From Chamaelirium japonicum (Eukaryota > Streptophyta > Magnoliopsida > Liliales > Melanthiaceae): a stretch of DNA of 64,000 nucleotides. A program made the translations under genes and the position numbers. The notes beneath the pieces are model-generated. The model was given only the letters and a program-made list of their open reading frames with translations, was not told where the DNA came from and ran no database searches. The stretch lies in NCBI GenBank assembly GCA_947650365.1, contig OX393549.1:25775709-25839708 (forward strand), read 5' to 3'. This document shows, in pieces, positions 11,600 to 22,478 of this stretch (position 1 is its first letter; every line of letters starts with the position of its first letter).

Positions 11600-13938
11600 T
11601 GTTGGAAATTAATCCATGGTAGAGGCCCACAGCGGAAGCAAAGAGAAGGTACGAGAACCGTGAGCGGTGTGCGTTACATATCAAAATTTTTATCGAAACG
11701 ATCTACATATGCGTGTATGAATCTAGCATGGCAACTACGCGAACCCCTAACGATGATCTAACACAAAAGAATAATCTAGCATGTATGCATGTTCTAATTA
11801 TGTTAGATCTACTTGTTAGAGATCATACCTGCGTGCAGAATCTTTCACCGCGTCAAATTTCTTCTTTGTCGATGGAGACGGGCTCGGATCTGCTCGACAT
11901 AGCGACATAGCTTCGGTGCGACGGCCATAACTTTTTGTTCCAAATTCCGATTGAGCTGAAATTTGGATTGCAAGTAACCAACTTTGAGATGCACCTTTTA
12001 TGAGAAGTTTCATATCGTTTGGACTTCTATAGCACCCGAAATCGCAGAAACAACACTGATTTTCTGTGAAGATTCTGGACAGCAAAAGGTTACGGGAGAT
12101 GCCTTCTAGTTCACCCGATCTCACACGATGCACGGCACCTCGTCGATGGATCTCTAAGTGCCTCCATACGATGAGCCTTCTCCTTCTACGAAACACCACG
12201 CGAGGAAGACGAGTCGCCATCCAATGGCGCAAGCGAGGGAGAGAGAGAGATGAGAGAGGAGATGCGAAGAAAGGAGAGGGGGCGGCTAGGTTTCCCATGG
12301 CTTGCATGGCCGGCCCTAGGGCTTGCCCATGCATCTAATTTCGTCCCCCCCTCTCTCCTTCTACCTTATATAGGGCCAGCCTTATCCTTATGGATAAGCC
12401 TAGCGGATAAGTTTGATAAATTCAAACATTTCCCTATATATCTCTTCATTTATCTATATCTTTTTCTTGTTTTTGAAAACGGTCAAAACCAACCCGTTTT
12501 CTGCGCCTCATGACTGACCCTTTCATCGGAGGCAACAACCTCCTGAAACCAATAGGGCCGGCCTTGACCAGTCTCTCAACACTAAGGGCCGGCCCCCCTA
12601 GTACATAGTGACGCATGGTATGACCAAAACGCCCTTATGTCACTAGTTGGCCGTTCCTCGTGTACGAGACTTTGCAAGGCACACATAAGTGAAGTGCACC
12701 AGTGATTTCACTATTCTCTAAGGTTCCGGTAAGGTGCCTCTAGTGAAGTCAACTAGTCAACTCGCAACATGTCCTGGTGCATCGCACCCATGTGGCAAAG
12801 TCCACTTATGACAAGGAATTGCTACATGCGTCTCTGCACTAACCTAGGGTTTCCCCTTAGTGCACACATGTAGCTACGCATCTACCATGCACTAGTGCAA
12901 AGCAATCACGAAGCGTATGCTTGGACTTCTCGCTTCCTCTAACTACGTTCTCTGTTTCGAGGAGATGGTATAAGAACCGTACATAATATCGATAAGGTGG
13001 AACCTTCAGAGACCAAGGTTCATGGCTTCCAACTCAGACTCGATCGATACACTACCCGAGTGTACCATCGATCCTCTGAGTCTGAGTTAACCTGCATCGC
13101 CACCCAGAGTGCGACGCAGGCTCTACTCCAATTCCCCCGGACTTACTATGTTCTCCCTCATACCCCTGCTCTCCGCTTAGTATGGTAAACTCGCTGTCCA
13201 TCCACTGGTGCCATGATGCAACTCGAGCGGTGGAGAATATCGTCAGACTCAAGTGCTCATATGACTCGGTTCCTTCCAGGTTGACCACATACATCGTACC
13301 TCCAATCACTCTGACGAGCAACCGGATCCGTCACCAGTCCAATTGATGACCACCTGGCCAGGGTTTCATACGACGTAGGTCAGACCAAGGAACGCACCTC
13401 CCGTTAGGGGTGTGGATAGCCTGCAGGAGTGACATGCTGATGCAACGCCAGCCGGGTAACCCAGTACGTCGTGGTTTTGGATCACTGCATCCGGATCCTC
13501 ACACATTGGTGCGCCAAAGCACCACACAACTGGTTAGTCCACCAGACATGGTTCCTCAGGGTTTAAGACCGTTTTACCCTAAGTAGAAACACGGTTGAGT
13601 GCACCGATGTCTGCTCATCGATCTGTGCACCATGTTGGTTTCGTTCGGCCACAGACACTGTGCCTGGTAATGACCGTGGTGGAGACACCCACGCTCTGTC
13701 ATCCCAACAGCCTATCCTGATAGGGCGACCAACCCTGATCAGAGCTGTGAACGTATTTAGGTTACATGGGTCCAGTCCCTTGAGTCTCCGACTCAAGAGG
13801 ATTACCATGTAGCCATGGCTCTCTGTTCTGTAATCAGAACACGTACTAAGGTACGTACCAATATGCAATCCTATACTATCAACCATACATAGCTAAACTA
13901 TAGTTTTTTACGAGCTGTAAACCTCACTAATTCTAAAA
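11600..13938 (-). repeat. 5' LTR of element C
   Basis: Partner of 3875-6204, starting TGTTGGAAATTAATCC on the plus strand. Its outer end reads TTCTAAAA where the other LTR has TTCTAACA. A TATA-like CTTATATAGGG lies near 12365. LTR divergence is visible throughout, so the insertion is not recent. Confidence 0.92.
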
Positions 13939-14224
13939 GGTTGTACTATAACGATCGGGGATGGCTCCAGGATGCTAACCAGGGGAATCAGAAATATTTG
14001 CTTGAGGAAATCTGATGGCTCCATTCAGACCCTTGTGGGTGTTCGTCATGTTCCGAGTATTAGAGCAAATCTGATCTCGCTTTTCCAAATTTGATTCTCT
14101 CGGGTATGAGACCACAAGTTCAGGTGGAGTCCTGAAAGTCATGGATGACACTTCTTCAGTCTGGGAGGGATCTGTAGAGGAGGCCTATATAAAGTCGCAG
14201 CGAGGGTAGTTCTAGGAACGGTAG
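13939..14224 (+). pseudogene. Copia family B protease to GAG-pre-integrase fragment
   Basis: Continuation of the B polyprotein after element C. A frame reads GSIQTLVGVRHVPSIRANLIS (about 14010-14078), the conserved protease C-terminal motif of copia elements. A later LYKV..VV.GT (about 14188-14218) marks the start of the GAG-pre-integrase domain. Frameshifts and a stop separate the blocks. Just downstream the coding sequence jumps into LTR sequence, so integrase, RT and RNase H have been deleted from this copy. Confidence 0.75.
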
Positions 14225-14998
14225 CCTCCGTGAAGAGCAAGTATGCATTTGGAGTTAGCCCGAGTGCGCGAAAGACGAGGAAGAAATTGAGGCTTGCTCG
14301 GGCGAGTCTGGTAGCAACCTAGTGGGCAGAACCTGCAACAAACTTGCCTGGGTGAGCAAGATTTTGCCTTAGCGAATCGGGCTAGACAGGTGCTGGATGA
14401 GCGCATGCAGGTCACGGTTTAGGCCTATTTTTTGGGGTTTTATGGTCGCTCTTGGGCAATTTTCTCCTCTCCTATTTAAAGGGGGGGGGGGGGGGTTAGG
14501 TGGCTATAGGGTTTTATCGAAGACATCAAGAGGGAGACGAAGAGAGAGCAAGGAGCCGTCATAGGGTTCTTGTGGTTTTGTGGAAGAAGAGAAGGAAAAG
14601 GAAGAAGAAGGAAGGGGGTTCAGCTATAGATTCTTGACACGTCTTCTTCAGCTTCAATCTCGACGAGCGTTCTCATCTCTCGGGAGATTCCGGTATTCTC
14701 TGATCTTTGTGTGGGGATCTTTACTTCGTGTTTGTAATGTATGAAAGTGATCATTGAGTGGTTTGTGGGGGTCTGACAAATGGAGACCCATTGCTTATGT
14801 ATTCTCTTTGATCAAGATAATCCAATCCTTGTTGACAACATATATCGTTGTTTGTTGTTGTGTTGTGGACCGATTCTCTTGTTTCTGTAGGGCTCTGAAC
14901 GTCAATCCTAGTGCGACGCTTCTGATTGCACTCAATGGATCGCTGGTGTGTGTGAGCAACTAGTGGGATCTTCAGGGTTTGAATCCTTGGTTTTTCCA
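14225..14998 (+). repeat. 3' LTR (5'-truncated) of copia family B
   Basis: It aligns with the B 5' LTR at about 27300-27960. Shared blocks include GGTTTTATGGTC.CTCTTGGG, the TATA-like CCTATTTAAA followed by a run of G (14469-14497), TGATCATTGAGTG, and the end TTCAGGGTTT. It is joined directly to pol, so an internal deletion removed the LTR start and most of pol. The right TSD was not identified. Confidence 0.75.
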
Positions 14999-15999
14999 AA
15001 GTCCCCGACATAGGATCCAGTTTAGCTAAAGGACAAACAAGTTCTATGTACAAAAATGTCCCCCCCCCCCCCCCCCTTCCAAACAATGTTTTAAATTTTC
15101 ACTTTCATGACATCGTTTTCGATGAATCTAACCAAACCTCCAGCAGGCAGAGCTTCTCGCCTCAGGTGCTTGTCGTTGCCGAAGTTGCTCGTCGCAGCCA
15201 AACTTAGACCTATAAATTCTAAAATAACCCTAAACCTAAGATCTATAGGCCATGGGATGAACCCTACATCTAAGAATCCTAAATCGAACCCCTCCTTTTC
15301 CTTCTCGTCTCCGCTGCTCATCGCTGCCGGATCGACGGAGGCGAGCAGTTGCAACTTGACGTCGCGCCCACTGCAGCTGCCACCACTACTGTTCGTGCCC
15401 ACCTCCACTACCGTTGCTCGCGCTCAAGAGAGATGGGAGAAAATGAGCAGGTGAGGGTATTTTCGTATTTCAAAAAAAAGTCGAGACCTTAGACTAAAGG
15501 GATCTTACCCGGGTCCTGTTCACCGAAACGATCTGTTGACGAAACGATCTGTTGACGGACCGCTCACTAATTAACCCTAAAAAGAACTCAGATTTTGAAA
15601 GTATTGTTCTCCCTTATACTTTCACTCACCAAAGAATTGTATACAAATGACTAAAATGTATTGACCTTGATATTTGGATTTCAATTATATAGGTGACCGT
15701 TCATGCTTTGGGAAATTTATTGACACAATACTGTAGCACATGTTAATATATAGTGAAAGATTATTTGGCATGTCACCAGCTTCCGGATCACTTCATGTCC
15801 ATTTTTTTTTTTGAGAAATCCCTCTTGTGTGGAGGGGGGGGGGGGGGGGGGGTTTGGTGTGGACCCCTACCTGCATTAAATAAAAGTAGCGGTTACAAGA
15901 TCAAAGAGGAAAAAAAAAGTCTCGATAGATACTCAGTTTACAGGTAATCCTCTACTGATTCCTTCAGCTTCCTAAGATGGCCGACGCCCAAATCCTAAC
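14999..15999. other. Intergenic sequence without recognisable genes
   Basis: It contains a run of about 17 C (15060-15076) and about 20 G (15833-15852), and the 15-base word CGAAACGATCTGTTG twice in tandem near 15520-15553. Overlapping ORFs at 15091-15454 (105 codons minus, 115 plus) lie antisense to each other; neither carries a domain I recognise. Confidence 0.5.
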
Positions 16000-16170
16000 T
16001 GTCACTTTGATGTCTTCATGTCATTAAAACATAGACATGGCTGGAATGTGGCGGCCTAGATGGAGCCGATGAGGCGACTGTGTTGGCGTCGTTGATGAAA
16101 GTGTTGGTGGGAGTCGCCGATAGCAGCAGATCAATGACTCTGTTAGGAGATGCCGACAGGTCTAATACCA
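16000..16170 (-). pseudogene. Copia D-like gag start and primer-binding site
   Basis: TCTAATACCA (about 16161-16170) is a reverse-strand primer-binding site (TGGTATTAGA) next to an LTR-like block beginning at 16171. Read on the reverse strand past it, a Ser/Thr/Pro-rich stretch then HI.A.S.F resembles a copia gag N terminus (the domain before N-Y-x-x-W). Only a short remnant is left, and the match is weak. Confidence 0.45.
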
Positions 16171-16350
16171 TGAAGAGTTTCATGAACCATCAGAGAACAA
16201 CCATGACGACACACAACAAAGAGAGAATATGAGAGAAGAATATTGTTTCTTCATGAATTTGTATTGAGGTTTATAACGATATAATGAATGGCAGAATGCA
16301 ACATTTCAATATCTCATTAATCTTCCGGCGGATCTAATAATATATTTTAA

Positions 16351-17644
16351 TACTCTCAAATAACATAATATATTTCCTAATAATTATGTTAATATAATCT
16401 CATAATTATATTTCCTGATTAATTTTGGAACCGCAATGCAGAGGGGCTGCCCCACTTATATCTTTGGTTGTTGGGTGTTTTGTTGATGTGAGATAAACAA
16501 AAGGACAGCCATTGTTGGAGTTGTTCTCTTCCTTGCGGCGATTCTCTTTCTCAAATAAAGAAGGAAGAAGATAGTACACTTGCGGATTCCGGCTGCTGAA
16601 GCTTCATCCCGCCAACGGATTTGTAATCAGTTTATCCAAAAATGAAGATAACGATACTTTCGAAAGGAAAAGAAATAAAACAATGTGAATCAACTGAGAC
16701 AGATTCAGGTCATTTAATCGAACCGAGTTTCTTCGACTTTGTTAGCCTTCACTGAAACTAAGATGAATGTCCAGTGCTTAATATTTTAATTGCTCCGTTC
16801 ATAGAGCCCGCGTGGGCCTTTCCTACGCTTTGTCTTGAGTCTTCCCCCTGCCCCTCTATTTATAGGTGAAGGGTGAGGGGAGAGATATGGGAAGTTTATT
16901 TGGATCCCTTTAATATCTCTCCCATAACTACCCAAGATTTATTCTTCAATTGAAGAGGGGAATAAACATTTATTTGCTTTCCTTTTCTGGCGGGGTAATT
17001 ATGGCTCAATCATTTTTGAATTTATTTTGAATCTTGCACATAAAGTCGATGGCGACCCGGCTTCGTTTCTTTTCCGTCAGATCGAGGGATCGGTACAGAT
17101 CGACACTTACGTAGACGTCATACGCAACCTCCCCCCGCGCATGGCGGTATTTGTTTCCTTTTTAGTCTTTTCTTTCCTTCTCTTTTGTTTCCTTTCTTTC
17201 TTTCTTTTTCTTCTTTTCTTTTCTTTCTTTGCATGGTCGGCCACCCCCTTAAGGGTTCAGCTTTCCATAAGGGGGCCGGGTGGGCCCTACTTGGGGACGG
17301 GCCCACCCGGCCCCTTGTTTGGCGTGGGTCGGGTCTGGTTTGTATGTCGGGTTTGCTTCCGAGTCGGTGCATGCAAGTCGGGTCCAAGTCTGAATGCGTG
17401 TCGGGTTTGCCTCCGCATTGGCGCATGCGAGTCAGGTCCGGGTCCGAATGCGTGCCGGGTTTCCCTCCGCATTGGTGCATGCGGGTTGGGTCCGGGTTAG
17501 ACGCAATTTGTGTGTCTACATTACGGTTTACCGCGGTTCTTGGTTTTAAACCACACCACTATCATCCCTAATTCATATGTGCCATCTCCTCTGTAATGGT
17601 TTGGAAGAATAGTTTCCATGGGACAATAGCTCGATATATGTACA
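16351..17644. repeat. Tandem duplication, unit 1 (1294 bp)
   Basis: Unit 1 of a head-to-tail duplication with unit 2 at 17645-18938. The hexamer TACTCT stands at 16351, 17645 and 18939, at both outer edges and at the junction. Part of the unit (about 16800-17520) shares its layout with the Tat-like LTR at 47250-47930: CGGATCGAGGGATC, a CTT-rich tract, GGCCGGCCA-like words and GGGTGGGCCCTA. The unit therefore seems to contain gypsy LTR sequence. ORFs of 120-157 codons appear in both strands but are pyrimidine-tract artefacts. Confidence 0.85.
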
Positions 17645-18938
17645 TACTCTCAAATAACATAATATATTTCCTAATAATTATGTTAATATAATCTCGTAAT
17701 TATATTTCCTGATTAATTTTGGAACCGCAATGCAGAGGGGCTGCCCCACTTATATCTTTGGTTGTTGGGTGTTTTGTTGATGTGAGATAAACAAAAGGAC
17801 AGCCATTGCTGGAGTTGTTCTCTTCCTTGCGGCAATTCTCTTTCTCAAATAAAGAAGGAAGAAGATAGTACACTTGCGGATTCTGGCGGTTGAAGCTTCA
17901 TCCCGCCAACGGATTTGTAATCAGTTTATCCAAAAATGAAGATAACGATACTTTCGAAAGGAAAAGAAATAAAACAATGCGAATCAACTGAGACAGATTC
18001 AGGTCATTTAATCGAACCGAGTTTCTTCGACTTTGTTAGCCTTCACTAAAACTAAGACGAATGTCCAGTGCTTAATATTTTAATTGCTCCGTTCATAGGG
18101 CCCACGTGGGCCTTTCCTACGCTTTGTCTTGAGTCTTCCCCCTCCCCCTCTATTTATAGGTGAAGGGTGAGGGGAGAGATATAGGAAGTTTATTTGGATC
18201 CCTTTAATATCTCTCCCATAACTATCCAAGATTTATTCTTCAATTGAAGAGGGGAATAAACCTTTATTTGCTTTCCTTTTCTGGCGGGGTAATTATGGCT
18301 CAATCATTTTTGAATTTATTTTGAATCTTGCACATAAAGTCGATGGCGACCCGGCTTCGTTTCTTTTTCGTCGGATCGAGGGATCGGTGCAGATCCACAC
18401 TTACGTAGACGTCATACGCAACCTCCCCCCGCGCATGGTGGTATTTGTTTCCTTTTTGGTCTATTCTTTCCTTCTCTTTTCTTTCCTTTCTTTCTTTCTT
18501 TTCCTTCTTTTCTTTTCTTTCTTTGCATGGTCGGCCACCCCCTTAAGGGTTCAGCTTTCCATAAGGGGGCCGGGTGGGCCCTACTTGGGGACGGGCCCAC
18601 CCGGCCCCTTGTTTGGCGCGGGTCGGGCCCGGTTTGTATGTCGGGTTTGCTTCCGAGTCGGTGCATGCGAGTCGGGTCCAAGTCCGAATGCGTGTCGGGT
18701 TTGCCTCCGCATTGGCGCATGCGAGTCAGGTCCGGGTCCGAATGTGTGTCGGGTTTGCCTCCGCATTGGTGCATGCGGGTCGGGTCCGGGTTAGACGCAA
18801 TTTGTGTGTCTACATTACGGTTTACCGCGGTTCTCGGTTTTAAACCATACCACTGTCATCCCTAATTCATATGTGCCATCTCCTCTGTAATGGTTTGGAA
18901 GAATAGTTTCCATGGGACAATAGCTCGATATATGTACA
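17645..18938. repeat. Tandem duplication, unit 2 (1294 bp)
   Basis: Near-identical second copy with a constant offset of 1294 at start and end, so few or no net indels. Differences are scattered single bases (for example GGTCTGG against GGCCCGG near 18630). Confidence 0.9.
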
Positions 18939-19023
18939 TACTCTGGTGTGAGTCTTTCATACACAAAGAATATATAAAAGCATATACTACCCTATACAAT
19001 CATATACACCGTGTCTCTCTCAG

Positions 19024-19072
<49 letters not shown>

Positions 19073-19723
19073 AGCTCAATGTGGATCAATCACCGAGAAT
19101 TTGGCAAGTAAATACTGGAAGTGCACAACTGTATGAGTCTTGGTAAAGAAGTTTGTGATATGCTCAGTAGAGGAAACATAAGAAAGGAATATAGTAGCAG
19201 GGTATTAAAAATGGACAAAGTGAATTAAATTCTATGTGTTCCATCCGTTCATATAAGACTGGATTGGTGGCTATTTTAATAGCACTCTGATTGTCGCAAT
19301 GAAGTGGAGTAGGAGTAGAAAATGCCACGCCCGGCTAGATCAGAGATGAGACAACATAGCCAAATGACCTATGTAGCAATATGGGACATTGCACGATACT
19401 CAGCATTTGTACTAGAGCAAGAGACTATCTTCTGCTCCATGAAATCAGAGTCATCGAGAAATACGTAGAAGCTGGTAGTAGATCGACAATCAGTGAGATC
19501 ACCGGACAAGTCAACATCTCCATATGCATGAAGCACCAAAGTAGAATACGCAAAAAACACGAAAGAGCGAGTGAATGTCCCGCGAAGGTAGCATAGGATA
19601 CGTAGAAGGACAACATAGTGAACAAAGTGAAGCTTGCGGATGAACTGGTTCAATATGACATGTATGCGTAATGTCATGCCTGGGATGGTCAAGTAAACAA
19701 GACTGCCCATAAGCTGTCGATAC

Positions 19724-20016
19724 TACAGATGGCAACAGGACTGTCTAAATGGGAAACCCGACCCGACCAAACCCGACCCAACCCAACCCGACCCGACCCT
19801 ACCCTACCCGATTATATATGTTTTTTTTTTGCCATTTGATAATTTACTCGGATATAGTCTAGTATCCTGTTTAATGTTGTACTAATACTATATTTAAGGA
19901 GATAATACAACTCATGCCTTTTGTTTATAAAATATCTAGAACATAAAACCTATCAATATGTTCATGATGTTTAACTGGTTGCAGACTTGTAGTAAGTATA
20001 CATTTCAATGTAGTAT

Positions 20017-20099
<83 letters not shown>

Positions 20100-20550
20100 T
20101 TGGAAGTGAAACGTTAGTCTCCACTCAATGGGGCAAATGCCCTATATAGTTGTACATGGATGCTGTCACCAACGGTGAGCATACACACTTTAGTCTAACT
20201 TATATAGGACTATATATGTACACACTTTAACATATAGTAGATATGTTTAATCCATTCAATGTATATATATTTAACAAAAGCATAGAAACTATTGTTTTAT
20301 GATATCAATATATTCATTGCTTTTCTTAAAAAAAATAAGTTTAGTTCAAAATATAATCAACTAGGTTGGATTTGTCAAGCATAAACATAATTGGGATGGG
20401 ACGGGACGGGTTTGGGTTTTTACTAGTGTTAGTAAGATGGGTTTGGGATTGATCATTCAAACCCGATATGGGTTTGGGATAAGGTATTCCTTAGTGGGAT
20501 GGGGTCAGAATAGGCCGATCCGTCCCAAGCCTGACCCGTTGCCATCCCTA
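19724..20550. mobile_element. Non-autonomous hAT transposon inserted in copia D
   Basis: An 827-bp element with terminal inverted repeats TACAGATGGCAACAGG at the left and, in reverse complement, TAGGGATGGCAACGGG at the right, a common plant hAT end. It has a perfect 8-bp target duplication GTCGATAC (19716-19723 and 20551-20558), the length diagnostic for hAT. Both ends carry subterminal ACCCGACCC / GGGACGGG-like repeats (19759-19810, 20396-20545). It encodes no transposase and must depend on one elsewhere. The interior holds a long (GA)n tract. Removing it restores continuity of the copia RNase H coding sequence. Confidence 0.93.
20022..20095. repeat. (GA)n microsatellite inside the hAT element
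   Basis: About 37 GA dinucleotides. Confidence 0.97.
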
Positions 20551-20720
20551 GTCGATACATTGTGGGATTAGAAAGTGTCTCATCATCGGTCGAACAAAGC
20601 TTAAGGTGGAGCTCCATTGGTTTATCAGCGGTGCGGGATTCACTTAATCAAGCACGACTAGTTAAATCAGAGATGAACTTCTGCTAAGAAAGACAATACC
20701 ATCTAGGGAGGAAGTCAACC

Positions 20721-21856
20721 TCAAAACACAAGATTTACAGCAACAATGACCCCACAATGATGTAGAAGCACGTTCCTCTTCTTCCCTAATTTCTTACCCC
20801 CTCGTCCCTTCCCTCCCTCATCCCTTCCCTTCCTTCTCTCTCAATGCGGTGGCAAGTTGAAGTTGTCGTAGAAATTTATTTAGTAAATTGACAAAGTACT
20901 TTTAAAAAAAGGAAAAGAAAAATGAAACAAAAAAAAAATTGCATGCCCAAGTAAAAATTTTATTTTAGTAATTCGACAAAGTACTTCTAAAAAAATTATG
21001 GTTTCCCTCTTCTTACTGTCCTTCCCTCAAGTACTCATTGCACTGCTCGAGCTTGGTCTCCTCTGCTACTGCTCCTCCAGCACTTCCCAAAGCCTCTTCG
21101 TCTCCCTTTTTCGCACGACGCTCTCGAATAAGGGCAGCTCCTCCCACTCGTCGGAGATAGAACGGAGGCGTAGGAGCCGCCTCCTATACTCCTCGTGCCG
21201 CTCAATCGTGCTCGGCTCACTGGGTTTCTTTGCCCGGGCTTCTTCACCCTTTGTAGACGATGTATATCTCTTGTACAAGTAGCTCATTGTATAACTTCCC
21301 ACGAATTTTTACTAATCTTTTTTGTTTTTCTCCAATATCTCAACGAACCAATAATATAACGTTCTTTAGTAATAATCATCACTAATTACCATTCTGCATA
21401 AATAGCCTACCAATGAGAAATCGAACTAAAAAAAAGTTTCCAACTATGAAATGAAAATTTAGGTAGGCAATGCCCCATGGAGTTTAGTGATTTGTTATGA
21501 TGGCTTGACCTTTCAAGTTATAGAAATAGAAAGTTACGCCAAGTCATGCAAAATATATCTCCTTATTGGTCACAATGTCATGTCTTATATGCATGCTTAG
21601 CGCAACCTTTTATATGAATTGCATGACAACCTTTTATATGAATTGCATGACTCGACATTTCAGCACACATAAGGGTGTAGCAATAATTAGTCAGACTCAG
21701 GTTAATTAAAATCTATTACACATTCAAATTTGAATTAAAATAGGTTTGTGTGATATGAATTAAGAGGTTTTCTTCAACTAAAATTATAAAATTTGGTGGC
21801 TACAAAGATAGTTGTATCATTGAGTATGTTGTAAGGTGGAAAAATAATGAAATTGA
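20721..21856. other. Intergenic, AT-rich, no recognisable gene
   Basis: The short pyrimidine-rich ORF at 20998-21282 (94 codons, plus) overlaps antisense ORFs of 70 and 78 codons and has no recognisable domain. 21600-21650 contains a short direct repeat (CCTTTTATATGAATTGCATGA twice, trimmed). No promoter or gene structure was identified. Confidence 0.5.
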
Positions 21857-22382
21857 TGTTGGATATAATATATAACTTAATTACCTACTTCTCTTAACAA
21901 ATAAAACCGGTTGGCCAAGTGGCTAATAAAGGTCAATTTTTTAGGGGCTTCCTTTTTTGGCAAAAATCAAGGGATCATATCTTGGCCTCAACCATTATTT
22001 TACTATCTCTCCCTAAGTTTAGTCCCATATCGATAAGGGGAAGAGGCACTAGCTTGTTTATAAGGATGGTTCATCCTAGAGGATGGTAAAGCTCACATGG
22101 GCCTAAGGCCTCACACACCACACACACGCGCGCGCGTCGAACCGGGCCGGGCCCTTGTCCGTGGTCCGCGGTTCACAAGCCGTGTGGACGCGAATAGGCT
22201 TTGGGTGAGATTTTGTTGGGCTATTCTTTTTGGGCTTCAAGTCACTAGGCTGGGCTTGCTATTTCCCCTACAGCCATCATCATTTCACCATCTAGAGCCA
22301 CCCAAACGGTCATCATTTGTGCCAGCGGGCAGCCCCCCAACAGTCATGTCGCAGCTGCCTGTCTACGTCAGCCGCCACCTCG
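21857..22382 (+). repeat. 5' LTR of element E, truncated
   Basis: It aligns with the first ~540 bp of the 3' LTR (25928-26463), then breaks off near GCCGCCACCTCG. Both copies carry a (CA)n/(CG)n stretch (22119-22137; 26183-26207). Confidence 0.9.
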
Positions 22383-22478
22383 AGCTGTGACCATTGGTGG
22401 ATTGACACCAGAGCGAGCATTCACGTTTGTTCTGACCGCTCCTGGTTCTCTACATTTCAGGAATCGTGTGGATGAGCT

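Larger units (their letters stand above)
3875..13938 (-). mobile_element. Complete but degenerate Ty1/copia element C
   Basis: A reverse-strand LTR retrotransposon of about 10.06 kb nested in the protease region of a B element. It has two LTRs of about 2.33 kb, a tRNA-Met primer-binding site next to the 5' LTR (11586-11599), a long leader (about 9990-11585), decayed gag-pol, and the PPT AGTGGGAGAT before TGTTAGAATTAG. The target duplication is GGTGG (3870-3874) against GGTTG (13939-13943), one mismatch. The 5' LTR's outer CA has become AA. LTR middle and leader resemble those of family A (38400-39432, 43124-45075), so A and C are subfamilies of one lineage. Confidence 0.92.
16171..19077 (-). 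repeat. Copia D LTR region, enlarged by an internal tandem duplication
   Basis: It is bounded on the right by the RNase H C terminus of D (stop near 19078) and on the left by a primer-binding site, so this LTR block is adjacent both to a 3' coding end and to a 5' start. About 390 bp outside the duplication is LTR-like. The rest is two copies of a 1294-bp unit. A (CT)n tract fills 19030-19074. Exact LTR ends are uncertain. Confidence 0.5.
19078..20720 (-). pseudogene. Copia element D RT C-terminus and RNase H, interrupted by a hAT element
   Basis: Reading right to left, 20559-20700 gives an RT-thumb stretch ending KPMELHLKL...NPTMYR. The frame is broken by the hAT insertion (19724-20550). It resumes with QLMGSLVYLT and the RNase H blocks VLRILCYLRGT, YGDVDLSGD..DCRSTTS and SSTNAEYRAM (19369-19715). 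Further left DNQSAIKIATNPV and T..FTKT.TVVHFQYLLAKFSVI can be read with frameshifts, ending near 19078. Stops (for example CGA-to-TGA-like and TAA) and frameshifts show decay. Gag, protease and integrase of this copy are missing on the right. Confidence 0.8.

Noticed and set aside
16430-17545. Solo gypsy LTR inserted in the D LTR with ACCGC duplication
   Set aside because: ACCGC occurs on both sides, but the enclosed ends do not start TG and end CA, so the borders cannot be supported.
17027-18865. Paired ORFs of 89-157 codons in the 1294-bp repeats
   Set aside because: Overlapping ORFs on both strands from CTT-rich and GGGTC-rich repeats; no domain.
20998-21302. 94-codon ORF as a small secreted protein
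   Set aside because: The N terminus is hydrophobic, but antisense ORFs of similar length overlap and there is no recognised family or gene structure.
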